64,000 nucleotides of DNA, taken from NCBI RefSeq assembly GCF_900115295.1, contig NZ_FOVZ01000001.1:682001-746000 (forward strand). Reading direction: 5' to 3'. Source of the stretch: Sphingomonas sp. OK281 (GTDB lineage Bacteria > Pseudomonadota > Alphaproteobacteria > Sphingomonadales > Sphingomonadaceae). Shown piece after piece: positions 10,181-18,633 of the stretch. Under the pieces are notes generated by a model. It was not told the origin of the DNA, searched no databases, and was given only the letters and a program-made list of their open reading frames with translations. Numbering within the stretch: position 1 is the stretch's first letter; every line of letters starts with the position of its first letter. The position numbers were made by a program, and so were the translations under genes.

Positions 10181-13100
10181 ATGACCGACGCGTTTGTTCG
10201 CCCGCAATTTCGTGACGCCGTGATGCCGACTGGCGTCGAAGCGACCGCTGCGTCTCCCGTCCTGAAGTCCGTGCTGACCGCACGCGGCATGCGCCGGCTG
10301 CGCGACGGCGTTTCGCTGATCGGACTGGCGACCACGTCGCTGTTCGCCGCGCAATCCGCCACCGCGCAAGTCGTTCCGCCGCCCAACATCGTCGGTGCCT
10401 GTTCGGGCGTCAGCCTGCCGCGATCGGTGGTCACCGACATCCTGCGCCCGGTGATCACCGGCATCGCCACGCCGACCGAAACGACGCTGAACGGCGTCCT
10501 GGGCAACGTCAGGGTCATCGCCAGCATCCCGTTGCTGGGATTGGGCCAGATCGCATCGCCGAACGTGAGCCTCAATGCCACCGGTCTGCTGAACGATGCC
10601 GCGGACGGCAACAACATCACCCTGGGCGTGCTGAGCACGACCGGCGTCGCAGTCGGTCCCAACGACTCCTGCGTCACGCAAGCCGACGGGTTCACGCTGC
10701 GCAATCCGGCCGGCATCGCGATCGGCGGCAACAGGATCACCGGCCTCGGCGCGACCGGGCCGGTGGCGGTTGCCGGCGAAGGCAATTCGATCGCATTCGG
10801 CAACGCGGCGCGGACCGATGCCACCGCACTCGGGGCGATCGCACTTGGCACCGGATCGGCGGTCGGCGCCAACGCAACCGGCGCGATCGCGCTGGGTACG
10901 GGCGCCAGCGTGACCGGTGCCAACGGCGTCGCGCTCGGCGCAGGCAGCGTCGCCGCGCGCGGACCGCTGGCGAACTATACCGCGGTCGGCCTCGGCACGG
11001 CCGTCCAGAATTCGGCGGGCGAGGTCTCGGTCGGCACGGCAACCGCGCAGCGCCAGATCACCAACGTCGCGGCCGGCACTGCGGCAACCGATGCGGTCAA
11101 CGTCGGGCAGCTCGCTGGCGTGCAGGCGCAGATCGGCACGGTCGCGAGCGGCGCGGTCCAGTATGACGATGCGACCCGTGCGAGCGTGACGCTGGGCGGT
11201 GTCGGCACCGGCGCGGCGCCGGTCGCGCTCCGCAACGTCGCCGCAGGCACGCTCGGCGCGGCCTCGACCGACGCGGTCAACGGCAGCCAGCTGTTCGCGA
11301 CCAACACCAACGTCTCGAACCTGACAACCAACATCACCAACGGTGCGATCGGCGCGGTACAATATGCCAACGCCGCGACGCCGACCGTCCCGAACGGTGG
11401 CACCCCGACCAACGACGTCGCGCTGGTCGGCGCGGCACCGGGCGCGGTCGGGCTGCACAACGTGGCCAACGGCACGGTCGCCGCAGGGTCGACCGACGCG
11501 GTCAACGGCGGACAGCTTGCCACGGTCACCGGACAGGTCGGGAACCTAGCCACGCTGGCGGTGCAGTATGACGATGCGACGCGCACGCGGGCAACGCTGG
11601 GCGGTGCCGGCACCGGCGCGGCGCCGGTCGCGCTCGGCAACGTCGCGGCGGGCACGCTCGGCGCGGCCTCGACCGACGCGGTCAACGGCAGCCAGCTGTT
11701 CGCGACCAACACCAACGTGACGAATACCAACACGGCGCTGACCAACCTGACGACCAACATCGCCAATGGCGGCATCGGCGCGGTCCAGTATTCGAACGCT
11801 GCGACGCCGACCGTTCCCAACGGCGGCGTGCCGACCAACGACGTCGCGCTGGTCGGTGCAACGGCAGGACCGGTCGCGTTGCACAACGTGGCAGATGGCA
11901 ATGTTGCGGCCGGATCGACCGATGCGGTGAATGGCGGCCAGCTGGCAAACGTCAGCGGCCAGGTCAGCGGCCTGTCCGCGCTGGCGGTCCAGTATGACGA
12001 CCTCGGCCGGACACGCGTCACGCTCGGCGGCGTCGGCACGGGAGCAGCCCCGGTCGCGATCGGGAACGTCGCGGCGGGTACGCTCGGCGCGACCTCGACC
12101 GATGCGGTCAACGGCAGCCAGTTGTTCGCGACCAACACCAACGTCACCAACTTGACGACCAACATCGCCAATGGCGCGATCGGTGCGCTGCAATATTCGA
12201 GCGCAGGTGCACCCACCACGCCGAACGGTGGCGTGCCGTCGAACGATGCGACGTTGGTGGGCGGTGCCGCCGGTGCGGTCGCGCTGCACAATGTCGCCGA
12301 TGGGACTGTCGCGGTGGGTTCGACCGACGCGGTCAACGGCGGCCAGCTTGCCCTGGTCTCGGGGCAGGTCGGCACGCTGAACGGTTTGGCGGTGCAGTAT
12401 GACGACCTTAGCCGCTCGCGCGTGACCTTCGGGGGCGCGGGTGCTGCACCCGTCGTGCTCGGCAACGTCGCCGCGGGGACGCTGGGCGCCACCTCGCTCG
12501 AGGCGGTGAACGGCAGCCAGTTGTTCACGACCAACGCCAACGTCACCAACACCAACACGGCGCTGACCAACCTGACGACCAACATCGCCAATGGCGGGAT
12601 CGGTGCGGTGCAATATTCGAATGCCGCCACGCCGACCACGCCCAATGGCGGCGTGCCGAGCAACGACGTCGCGCTGGTCGGCGCGGCGGCGGGTCCGGTC
12701 GGGTTGCACAACGTCGCGGACGGCGTCGTCGCGACCGGATCGACCGACGCGGTCAACGGCGGGCAGCTCGCCAGCGTCTCCGGACAGGTCAGCGGCTTGT
12801 CCGCGCTCGCGGTGCAGTATGACGATGTCAGCAGGTCGCGGATCACGCTCGGCGGGGTCGGCACGGGTGCGGCCCCCGTCGTGATCGGCAACGTCGCGGC
12901 AGGGACGCTCGGCGCGACCTCGACCGAGGCGGTCAACGGCAGCCAGCTGTTCGCGACCAACACCAACGTCTCGAACCTGACGACGAGCATCGCTAATGGC
13001 GCGATCGGTGCGCTCCAATATTCGAGCGCAGGTGCACCGACCACGCCGAATGGTGGCGTACCGTCGAACGACGTGACGCTGGTCGGAGGTGCCGCTGGTG

Positions 13101-14899
13101 CCGTCGCCTTGCACAATGTCGGCAACGGCGTGGTTGCGGCCGGCTCGACCGATGCGGTCAACGGCGGCCAGCTGGCAACCGTCTCCGGCCAGGTCGGCAA
13201 TCTCGCCGCGCTGTCGGTACAGTATGACGATCCGACCCGGACGCGCGTGACGTTTGGCGGCGCAGGCGCGGCGCCGGTCGTGCTCGGCAACGTCGCCGCG
13301 GGAACGCTGGCGGCGGGCTCGACCGAGGCGGTCAACGGCGGCCAGTTCGTCGGTCTCGGCAACAGCGTGGCGGCAGGCCTCGGCGGCCTGTCGAGCTATG
13401 ACGCTGCGACCAACCGCGTGCTCGCCTCGATCGGGTTCGGCGGGGTGCAATATGGCAATGTCCAGTCGGTCTTCGACGCGGTCGATGGCGCGATCAACGG
13501 CGGTGCGGGCATCCGGTATTTCCGGGTCCTCTCGACTCGCGGCGACAGCGTCGTGACGGGCACCGACAGCATCGCGATCGGGCCGGAAGCGACCGCGACT
13601 GCGGGCAACAGCGTCGCCATCGGCACCGGGTCCTCGGCGCTGCGGGGCGGTACGCTCGGCTATGCCGCGCTGGGGCTTGCGGACTTGCAGAACTCGGTCG
13701 GCGAAGTGTCGGTCGGTTCGGTCGGTGCGGAGCGTCAGATCACCAACGTCGCGGCAGGCACAGCGGCAACCGATGCCGCCAATGTCGGTCAGGTCGCGGG
13801 CGTCGCGGCGCAGGTCGCGGCCTTGGGCACGACCACCGTCCAGTACGACAACGGCACCAAGAACTCGATCACGCTGGGCGGTGCCGGCGGGACGGTCATC
13901 ACTAACGTCGCAGCAGGCAATGTCGCCGCCGGGTCGACCGACGCGGTCAACGGGGCGCAACTCGCCGCGACCAACACGCAGGTGACGAACAACACGACCG
14001 CGATCACCAACCTGGGCAACCAGATCAGCAACGGTGCGACCGGGCCGGTGCAATATTCCAACCCCGGCAGCGCCACCACGCCGAACGGTGGCACGAAGAC
14101 CAACGACCTGACGCTGGTGGGTGCGGCGGCTGGCCCCGTCGGCCTGCACAATGTCGCCGGCGGCTCGATCGCGGCCGGGTCGACCGACGCGGTCAATGGC
14201 GGGCAGGTCTATGCGCTGGCGCTGACGGCGGTGAACGCGGTGTCGTACAACACCGATGCCAATGGCGTGCGGACCAACACCGTGACGCTGGCGGGTGGCA
14301 ATGCGGCGGCACCGGTGACGATCGGCAACGTGGCCGCGGGTGCGGTCGCGGCGGGATCTGCCGACGCGGTGAATGGTGGGCAGCTCTACACCACCAACCA
14401 GGCGGTCGCGACGGCGCAGGGCACCGCGGACAGCGCGCTCGCGCTGGGCAGCAACTCGGTGCAATATGGCCCGTCGCGCACCAACGTGACGTTCAACGCA
14501 GGCGGTCAGGCGACCGTGCTGAGCAACGTCGCGGCAGGCGTGTCGACCACCGATGCGGTCAATGTCGGCCAGCTGAACTCGGGCATCAATTCCGCGGTGA
14601 CGCAGGCCAACAGCTATACCGACGGGCGGATCGCCGCGCTGAACTTCGATATCCGCTCGGTCCGGCGCGACAGCTATGCGGGCACGTCGAGCGCACTCGC
14701 CGCCGCGGGGCTGCCGCAAGCCTATGAAGCCGGCAAGGGCATGGTCGCGGTCGGCGGCGGCACCTATGCCGGACAATCGGCGGTCGCGGTCGGCATGTCG
14801 AAGGCGTTCAACGACGGTCACACCGTCGTCAAGCTGAGCGGCACGTACGACTCGCAGGGCAAGGCCGGTGCCTCGGGCGGGATCGGCTATCAGTTCTGA
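10181..14899 (+). CDS. YadA-type trimeric autotransporter adhesin (type Vc)
   Basis: This is a 1572-residue surface adhesin expected to trimerise in the outer membrane. A long N-terminal leader of about 63 residues ends in a hydrophobic core and SATAQ. Next come YadA head repeats of the AIALGTGASV type (about 195-275) and a neck with RQITNVAAGTAATDAVNVGQ. A long stalk follows, made of repeated blocks carrying DAVNGSQLFATNTNV and STDAVNGGQL. A second head-like block and neck lie at about 1125-1215. The C-terminal YadA anchor of about 75 residues ends in GGIGYQF, with the terminal Phe needed for BAM insertion. The frame begins at a TTG at 10154, but the ATG at 10181 has GGAGGG seven bases upstream. 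Likely roles are surface attachment, autoaggregation or biofilm. Confidence 0.93.
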   Translation: MTDAFVRPQFRDAVMPTGVEATAASPVLKSVLTARGMRRLRDGVSLIGLATTSLFAAQSATAQVVPPPNIVGACSGVSLPRSVVTDILRPVITGIATPTETTLNGVLGNVRVIASIPLLGLGQIASPNVSLNATGLLNDAADGNNITLGVLSTTGVAVGPNDSCVTQADGFTLRNPAGIAIGGNRITGLGATGPVAVAGEGNSIAFGNAARTDATALGAIALGTGSAVGANATGAIALGTGASVTGANGVALGAGSVAARGPLANYTAVGLGTAVQNSAGEVSVGTATAQRQITNVAAGTAATDAVNVGQLAGVQAQIGTVASGAVQYDDATRASVTLGGVGTGAAPVALRNVAAGTLGAASTDAVNGSQLFATNTNVSNLTTNITNGAIGAVQYANAATPTVPNGGTPTNDVALVGAAPGAVGLHNVANGTVAAGSTDAVNGGQLATVTGQVGNLATLAVQYDDATRTRATLGGAGTGAAPVALGNVAAGTLGAASTDAVNGSQLFATNTNVTNTNTALTNLTTNIANGGIGAVQYSNAATPTVPNGGVPTNDVALVGATAGPVALHNVADGNVAAGSTDAVNGGQLANVSGQVSGLSALAVQYDDLGRTRVTLGGVGTGAAPVAIGNVAAGTLGATSTDAVNGSQLFATNTNVTNLTTNIANGAIGALQYSSAGAPTTPNGGVPSNDATLVGGAAGAVALHNVADGTVAVGSTDAVNGGQLALVSGQVGTLNGLAVQYDDLSRSRVTFGGAGAAPVVLGNVAAGTLGATSLEAVNGSQLFTTNANVTNTNTALTNLTTNIANGGIGAVQYSNAATPTTPNGGVPSNDVALVGAAAGPVGLHNVADGVVATGSTDAVNGGQLASVSGQVSGLSALAVQYDDVSRSRITLGGVGTGAAPVVIGNVAAGTLGATSTEAVNGSQLFATNTNVSNLTTSIANGAIGALQYSSAGAPTTPNGGVPSNDVTLVGGAAGAVALHNVGNGVVAAGSTDAVNGGQLATVSGQVGNLAALSVQYDDPTRTRVTFGGAGAAPVVLGNVAAGTLAAGSTEAVNGGQFVGLGNSVAAGLGGLSSYDAATNRVLASIGFGGVQYGNVQSVFDAVDGAINGGAGIRYFRVLSTRGDSVVTGTDSIAIGPEATATAGNSVAIGTGSSALRGGTLGYAALGLADLQNSVGEVSVGSVGAERQITNVAAGTAATDAANVGQVAGVAAQVAALGTTTVQYDNGTKNSITLGGAGGTVITNVAAGNVAAGSTDAVNGAQLAATNTQVTNNTTAITNLGNQISNGATGPVQYSNPGSATTPNGGTKTNDLTLVGAAAGPVGLHNVAGGSIAAGSTDAVNGGQVYALALTAVNAVSYNTDANGVRTNTVTLAGGNAAAPVTIGNVAAGAVAAGSADAVNGGQLYTTNQAVATAQGTADSALALGSNSVQYGPSRTNVTFNAGGQATVLSNVAAGVSTTDAVNVGQLNSGINSAVTQANSYTDGRIAALNFDIRSVRRDSYAGTSSALAAAGLPQAYEAGKGMVAVGGGTYAGQSAVAVGMSKAFNDGHTVVKLSGTYDSQGKAGASGGIGYQF
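11162..13350 (+). repeat. In-frame tandem repeats of the adhesin stalk
   Basis: Six repeats start at the YDD codons at 11162, 11567, 11993, 12398, 12818 and 13223, so the spacings are 405, 426, 405, 420 and 405 bases. The longer units contain an extra seven-residue NTNTALT segment after the TNTNV motif. The 420-base unit also lacks a Gly-Thr pair. The sixth unit is truncated and runs into the second head region. Confidence 0.9.
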
Positions 14900-14921
14900 T
14901 CGACTGGTCCATGCAACGAGG

Positions 14922-14948
14922 ATGGGCGGCCTGCGGGTCGCCCATTTT
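14922..14948 (+). terminator. Rho-independent terminator after the adhesin gene
   Basis: The arms ATGGGCG and CGCCCAT form a 7-bp stem with a 10-base loop and are followed by TTTT, 23 bases after the adhesin stop codon. Confidence 0.65.
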
Positions 14949-15001
14949 CGTTTACGTGCCCGCCGTCGAAAGGCGACGGGGCGTTCGGCGGACGGAGCGG
15001 T

Positions 15002-15508
15002 TTACTCGGGAACGGTTCCGGCGTCCGCGATCCCTGCGTCGAACGATTTCGACGAGTCCGTACCGTCCGCCTGATGGGCGTGCTTGCCCTTAGGCTCGGG
15101 CGGCGTTGCAGGTTTCGGCGTGCTGCCGCGCAAGGTCAAAAGCGCGCCGACGGCCGCTCCTGCAACCGCGACACCGCTGAAGATCGCGGCGGCACCCCAT
15201 TTGCCGCGCGTCTTTTCAGCAGGCTTGGCGGCCGGGGCCGGGGTGGCCGTGTTGCGCGCGGGGACCGGGCGGGGGGTGCTGCGCTTGGTCGAGCGTGGCT
15301 TTGGCGTCGGCTTGGCTACGGGCTTCGCCGGTGCGGCAGCTACGGGCTTGTCCGCGACGGGTTTCGCTGTCGGTGCAGGCTTGGGGGCGACCGGCTTTGC
15401 CGACGACGTCGCAGCGGGAGCGGCCTTTGGCGCGCTCGACTTGCGCGGGGCGCGGCGGCGGGTGACGGGCTTCTTTGCTTCCGTATCGGGCGTGTCGGTG
15501 TCGGCCAC
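15002..15508 (-). CDS. Ala/Pro/Lys-rich single-pass membrane protein, unknown function
   Basis: The predicted product has 168 residues and I recognise no family. The first ~105 residues are a highly basic, disordered tract of Lys-Pro-Ala units (KPVA, KPAP, TPKP), resembling histone H1-like or TonB-linker composition. A transmembrane helix follows (about 106-128, Ala/Val/Gly-rich). The polar C-terminal tail of about 40 residues is rich in Pro, Lys and His and ends in Asp-Ala-Gly repeats. With a GTG start at 15508 preceded by GAGGGA, it probably lies N-in with the basic tract in the cytoplasm, where it could bind DNA, ribosomes or acidic lipids (inference). It stands alone between the adhesin and amn, 64 bases from the amn stop. 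Confidence 0.7.
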   Translation of the reverse strand: MADTDTPDTEAKKPVTRRRAPRKSSAPKAAPAATSSAKPVAPKPAPTAKPVADKPVAAAPAKPVAKPTPKPRSTKRSTPRPVPARNTATPAPAAKPAEKTRGKWGAAAIFSGVAVAGAAVGALLTLRGSTPKPATPPEPKGKHAHQADGTDSSKSFDAGIADAGTVPE

Positions 15509-15572
15509 TTCTATCTTCCCTCAGCAATGATTGCGGAAGCGTAACGCATTCCCGCGCGATCCGCTCCGATTT

Positions 15573-17009
15573 TTAGCGGAACGGCGGCTCGTCGAACGCG
15601 CGGAGCTTGCGGCTGTGGAGCTTCGAACCCTCCAGACGGAGCTGTTCGCAGGTCTCGATCCCGATCCGCAGATGCTCGCTGATCGCGCGTTCGTAGAAGC
15701 GGTTGGCCTGGCCCGGCAACTTGAGTTCGCCATGGAGCGGCTTGTCCGAGACGCAGAGCAGCGTGCCGTAGGGGACGCGGAACCGGTAGCCTTGCGCGGC
15801 GATCGTCGCGGATTCCATGTCGATGCCAACGGCGCGGCTGAGCGAGAAGCGCAGCGCGGACTTCGAGTAGCGGAGTTCCCAATTGCGATCGTCGGTGGTG
15901 ACGATCGTGCCGGTGCGGAGGCGGCGCTTTAGTTCCTCACCCGACTGGCCCGAGACGATCTCCGCGGCCTTGGCCATGGCGAGCTGGACTTCTGCGATCG
16001 CGGGGATCGGAATTTCGGGCGGCAGGACGTCGTCGAGCACGTGGTCGTCGCGGAGATACGCATGCGCGAGGACGTAATCGCCGATCCGCTGGCTGGGACG
16101 CAGGCCGCCGCAATGGCCGATCATCAGCCACGCCTCGGGACGCAATACCGCGAGATGGTCGCAGATCGTCTTGGCGTTCGACGGGCCGACGCCGATGTTG
16201 ACGAGCGTGATGCCGGTGCGGTCGTCCGCCATCAAGTGATAGGCTGGCATCTGGTGACGCCGCCACGCGCTGTCGGAGATGATCTTGTCGATGTCGTCGC
16301 CCGACGAGATCGTGATCCCGCCCGCGCCGGAGAGGCTGGTGAAGCGTGAGCCTTCCCCCAACTGCGTGCCGGCCCAGCGGACGAACTCGTCGACGTAGCG
16401 ATGGTAGTTGGTGAACAGCACGAAGCGCTGCGCGTGCTCCGCCGGTGTCCCCATGTAATGGCGCAGGCGGGCGAGGCTGAAATCGGTGCGCAGGCCGTCG
16501 AACAGCGCGAGCGGGCGCGTTTCGTCCTGCGCGATCCACAGGCCGTCGGCGATCTCGTCGCCGATATGCGCGAGTTCGGTCGCGGGGAAGTGGCGCGACA
16601 ATTCAGTCGCGGAGACCTCGTCGAGGCTCAGCGCGTGGCCGGGTTCGATCACATAGGGGAACGGGATTTCCTGGCGACCCTCGACCGCTTCGACGGTGAC
16701 GTCGTAGTCCTCGATCAGAAGGGTGAGCTGTTCGGTCAGGTATTCGGCGAAGATCGCCGGCTTGGTGACGCTGATGCGGTATTCGCCTGCGTTGACCAGT
16801 CGACCGAACGACCGGAGCGGAGTGGGCCGGTCGACGCCGCCCTTATAGGTGAGGCGGATTTCGGGATAGGCGAACGAGCCGTCGGTGCGGCTGGCCGGAT
16901 CGGGCGTGGTGCCGTCGGCGATGTAGGCGCTCATCGCGGCTTGGAGGCGCTCGACGGAGGCGCGGTAGAGGCGGTCGAGGTCGGCGACGAGGTCGGATGC
17001 GATTGTCAT
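15573..17009 (-). CDS. amn: AMP nucleosidase
   Basis: Amn hydrolyses AMP to adenine and ribose 5-phosphate, adjusting adenylate pools. The 478-residue protein fits the family. The N-terminal Amn-specific domain (about 1-170) contains the RLTYKGGVDRPTPLRSFGR stretch. The C-terminal nucleoside-phosphorylase-like domain includes NIGVGPSNAKTICDHLA, the GHCGGLRPSQRIGDYV segment and the GIDMESATIAAQGYR nucleobase-binding motif with its Met-Glu-Ser. The C-terminus has the SDKPLHGELKLPG loop. The start at 17009 has no strong Shine-Dalgarno. A family A repeat separates it from the upstream peroxiredoxin gene on the same strand. Confidence 0.95.
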   Translation of the reverse strand: MTIASDLVADLDRLYRASVERLQAAMSAYIADGTTPDPASRTDGSFAYPEIRLTYKGGVDRPTPLRSFGRLVNAGEYRISVTKPAIFAEYLTEQLTLLIEDYDVTVEAVEGRQEIPFPYVIEPGHALSLDEVSATELSRHFPATELAHIGDEIADGLWIAQDETRPLALFDGLRTDFSLARLRHYMGTPAEHAQRFVLFTNYHRYVDEFVRWAGTQLGEGSRFTSLSGAGGITISSGDDIDKIISDSAWRRHQMPAYHLMADDRTGITLVNIGVGPSNAKTICDHLAVLRPEAWLMIGHCGGLRPSQRIGDYVLAHAYLRDDHVLDDVLPPEIPIPAIAEVQLAMAKAAEIVSGQSGEELKRRLRTGTIVTTDDRNWELRYSKSALRFSLSRAVGIDMESATIAAQGYRFRVPYGTLLCVSDKPLHGELKLPGQANRFYERAISEHLRIGIETCEQLRLEGSKLHSRKLRAFDEPPFR

Positions 17010-17087
17010 CGGGCAGTGTTAGGTGGCGGACGTTACGGTGGCAAGACCACGCCAATGGTTCGGGTGACCGTGCCGACTGCGCCATTC

Positions 17088-17188
17088 CCCTCCCTGGAAG
17101 GGAGGGGTTAGGGGTGGGTTGCTCTCGAGGGAACGCTGGTATGCGCCCCACGCCGACCCACCCCCGGCCCCTCCCTTTCAGGGAGGGG
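17088..17188. repeat. Intergenic inverted-repeat element, family A copy 2
   Basis: The same arms as copy 1 (TCCCTGGAAGGGAGGGG and its complement, with GGTGGGT and ACCCACC inside) lie between the peroxiredoxin and AMP nucleosidase genes. Confidence 0.8.
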
Positions 17189-17219
17189 TGAAGATAGCGT
17201 GCTCCCCGCCGGGGGAGGA

Positions 17220-17699
17220 TCAGATCTCGCTGAGGAGGTGCTCGGCTGAGCTCACCTTGAACTCGCCCGGAGCCTCGACGTTCAGCTGCTCGACGACACC
17301 GTCGTTGACCAGCATCGAATACCGCTGGCTGCGGATGCCCATGCCGTAACCGGAGCCGTCCATCGTCAGCCCGATCGCCTTGGCGAAATCGCCATTGCCG
17401 TCCGCGAGCAACGTGATGTCGCCAGCGCCTGCCGACTTGCCCCACGCGCCCATCACGAACGCATCGTTGACCGAAACGCACGCGACCTCGTCGATGCCCT
17501 TGGCTTTCAGTTCGGCTTCCTTCTCGACGAAACCGGGGAGGTGCTTGGCGGTGCAGGTCGGCGTGAACGCGCCGGGGACCGCGAACAGCGCGACCTTGCG
17601 GCCCTTGAAGAAGGTATCGGTATCGACCTGGTCGGGGCCATCCGCAGTGGCCTTGACGAGATTGGTGGTGGGAAGCCGGTCGCCGACGCTGATCGTCAT
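17220..17699 (-). CDS. Peroxiredoxin, Prx5 type
   Basis: This is a 159-residue thiol peroxidase that reduces hydrogen peroxide, alkyl hydroperoxides or peroxynitrite. The peroxidatic motif PGAFTPTC is at 42-49, with C49 as the peroxidatic Cys. The Prx5/redoxin pattern continues with HLPGFVEKEAELKAKG, CVSVNDAFVMGAWG and RSQRYSMLV. No second Cys sits in the usual atypical 2-Cys resolving position; C74 in VACVSVND is the other cysteine seen. It is probably 1-Cys, reduced by glutaredoxin, glutathione or thioredoxin. The start at 17699 follows AGGAGA. Confidence 0.92.
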   Translation of the reverse strand: MTISVGDRLPTTNLVKATADGPDQVDTDTFFKGRKVALFAVPGAFTPTCTAKHLPGFVEKEAELKAKGIDEVACVSVNDAFVMGAWGKSAGAGDITLLADGNGDFAKAIGLTMDGSGYGMGIRSQRYSMLVNDGVVEQLNVEAPGEFKVSSAEHLLSEI

Positions 17700-17808
17700 C
17701 TGAAATCTCCTGTCGCCGCGCGTTGGTCGCGGGCGAGCCGTACCTTGGACGCGGTGGCGGGTATTTCAAGCGTGGCGGGCGTCCGTCCGCGTCGCTATGG
17801 TCCAACGC

Positions 17809-18369
17809 ATGGACAAGACGCCCTTTCTTTCCGGACAATTCCTGCTCGCGATGCCGGGGATGAGCGACCCGCGGTTCGCGCGCGCGGTGATCGCGATGTG
17901 CAGCCATGACGAGAATGGCGCGATCGGCATCGGGATCGGCGCGACGATCGACGGCTTGGGCTTTCACGACCTGCTCGAACAGTTCGGGATCGAGCCGGGC
18001 GATGCCCCCAATGCCCCGGTACATTTCGGCGGCCCGGTCGAGCCGCGGCGCGGGTTCGTGGTGCATTCGTCCGACTGGGGCGGGCAGGACTCGGTAGACG
18101 TCGCCGGGCGGTGGAAGCTGTCGAGCACGGTCGACGTGCTGCGCGCGATCGCCGAGGGGAAGGGCCCGTCGGACTGGGTGGTGGCGCTCGGCTATGCCGG
18201 TTGGGATGGCGGACAGCTCGAGGGCGAGCTGTCGCGGCCGGGGTGGTTCGATGTGCTGGGGGATACGGAATTGCTGTTCGAAACCGCGGCGGAGGATCGC
18301 TGGACGATGGCCTTCGCGCAGGCCGGCGTGGATCCGCGGTTGCTCGTTGCGGAGACGGGCAGGGCCTAA
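17809..18369 (+). CDS. yqgE: YqgE/AlgH family protein (UPF0301)
   Basis: This 186-residue conserved cytoplasmic protein of uncertain function has the family signature FLSGQFLLAMPGMSDPRFARAV near the N-terminus, followed by GGPVEPRRGFVVHS and GYAGWDGGQLEGEL. AlgH has been linked to alginate regulation in Pseudomonas, but the biochemical role is open. An upstream in-frame ATG at 17797 would add four residues. I chose 17809 because family members usually start close to the FLSG motif; neither start has a good Shine-Dalgarno. The gene is divergent from the peroxiredoxin and is followed by a family A repeat. Confidence 0.92.
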   Translation: MDKTPFLSGQFLLAMPGMSDPRFARAVIAMCSHDENGAIGIGIGATIDGLGFHDLLEQFGIEPGDAPNAPVHFGGPVEPRRGFVVHSSDWGGQDSVDVAGRWKLSSTVDVLRAIAEGKGPSDWVVALGYAGWDGGQLEGELSRPGWFDVLGDTELLFETAAEDRWTMAFAQAGVDPRLLVAETGRA

Positions 18370-18374
18370 TCTTC

Positions 18375-18480
18375 CCCCCTCCCTGGAAGGGAGGGGCCGG
18401 GGGTGGGTCGGCCGGTTGGCTGGCTCTGCACGCGCCTCAAGCCGACCCACCCCCAACCCCTCCCTTCCAGGGAGGGGGGT
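18375..18480. repeat. Intergenic inverted-repeat element, family A copy 3
   Basis: Complementary arms CCCTCCCTGGAAGGGAGGGG and its complement flank the inner GGGTGGGTCGGC and GCCGACCCACCC pair. The element sits just after the yqgE stop codon and could act as its 3' hairpin. Confidence 0.8.
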
Positions 18481-18525
18481 CGAAGAAGGGCGATGCAGCT
18501 AACGCCAACGGCATCCCCGAGCGTC

Positions 18526-18545
18526 ATATAAAGATATCTTTATAT
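18526..18545 (+). promoter_or_regulatory. Perfect 20-bp palindrome upstream of ahcY (candidate operator)
   Basis: ATATAAAGATATCTTTATAT is identical to its reverse complement over all 20 bases. It is strikingly AT-rich for this genome and lies about 90 bases before the ahcY GTG. Its size and symmetry fit a dimeric winged-helix repressor site. ArsR-family SahR regulators are known to control ahcY and methionine-cycle genes in Proteobacteria; that such a protein binds here is inference. Confidence 0.6.
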
Positions 18546-18633
18546 TTGATTTGAGCCCTTCGATCGCCTAAGTGGCACGGCATCCGGCACGGGCATGAGG
18601 CTCGCCGATCACAGAATTTCCAGGAGACCCATC

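Noticed and set aside
11546..14821. 1091-codon antisense frame across the adhesin gene
   Set aside because: It mirrors the adhesin repeats in an Arg/Asp/Ala code with no start signal; the sense-strand YadA domains are unmistakable.
18481..18633. SAM or SAH riboswitch upstream of ahcY
   Set aside because: I looked for the conserved SAH/SAM-II cores and pseudoknot pairings. Only the palindrome and an ordinary leader are visible.
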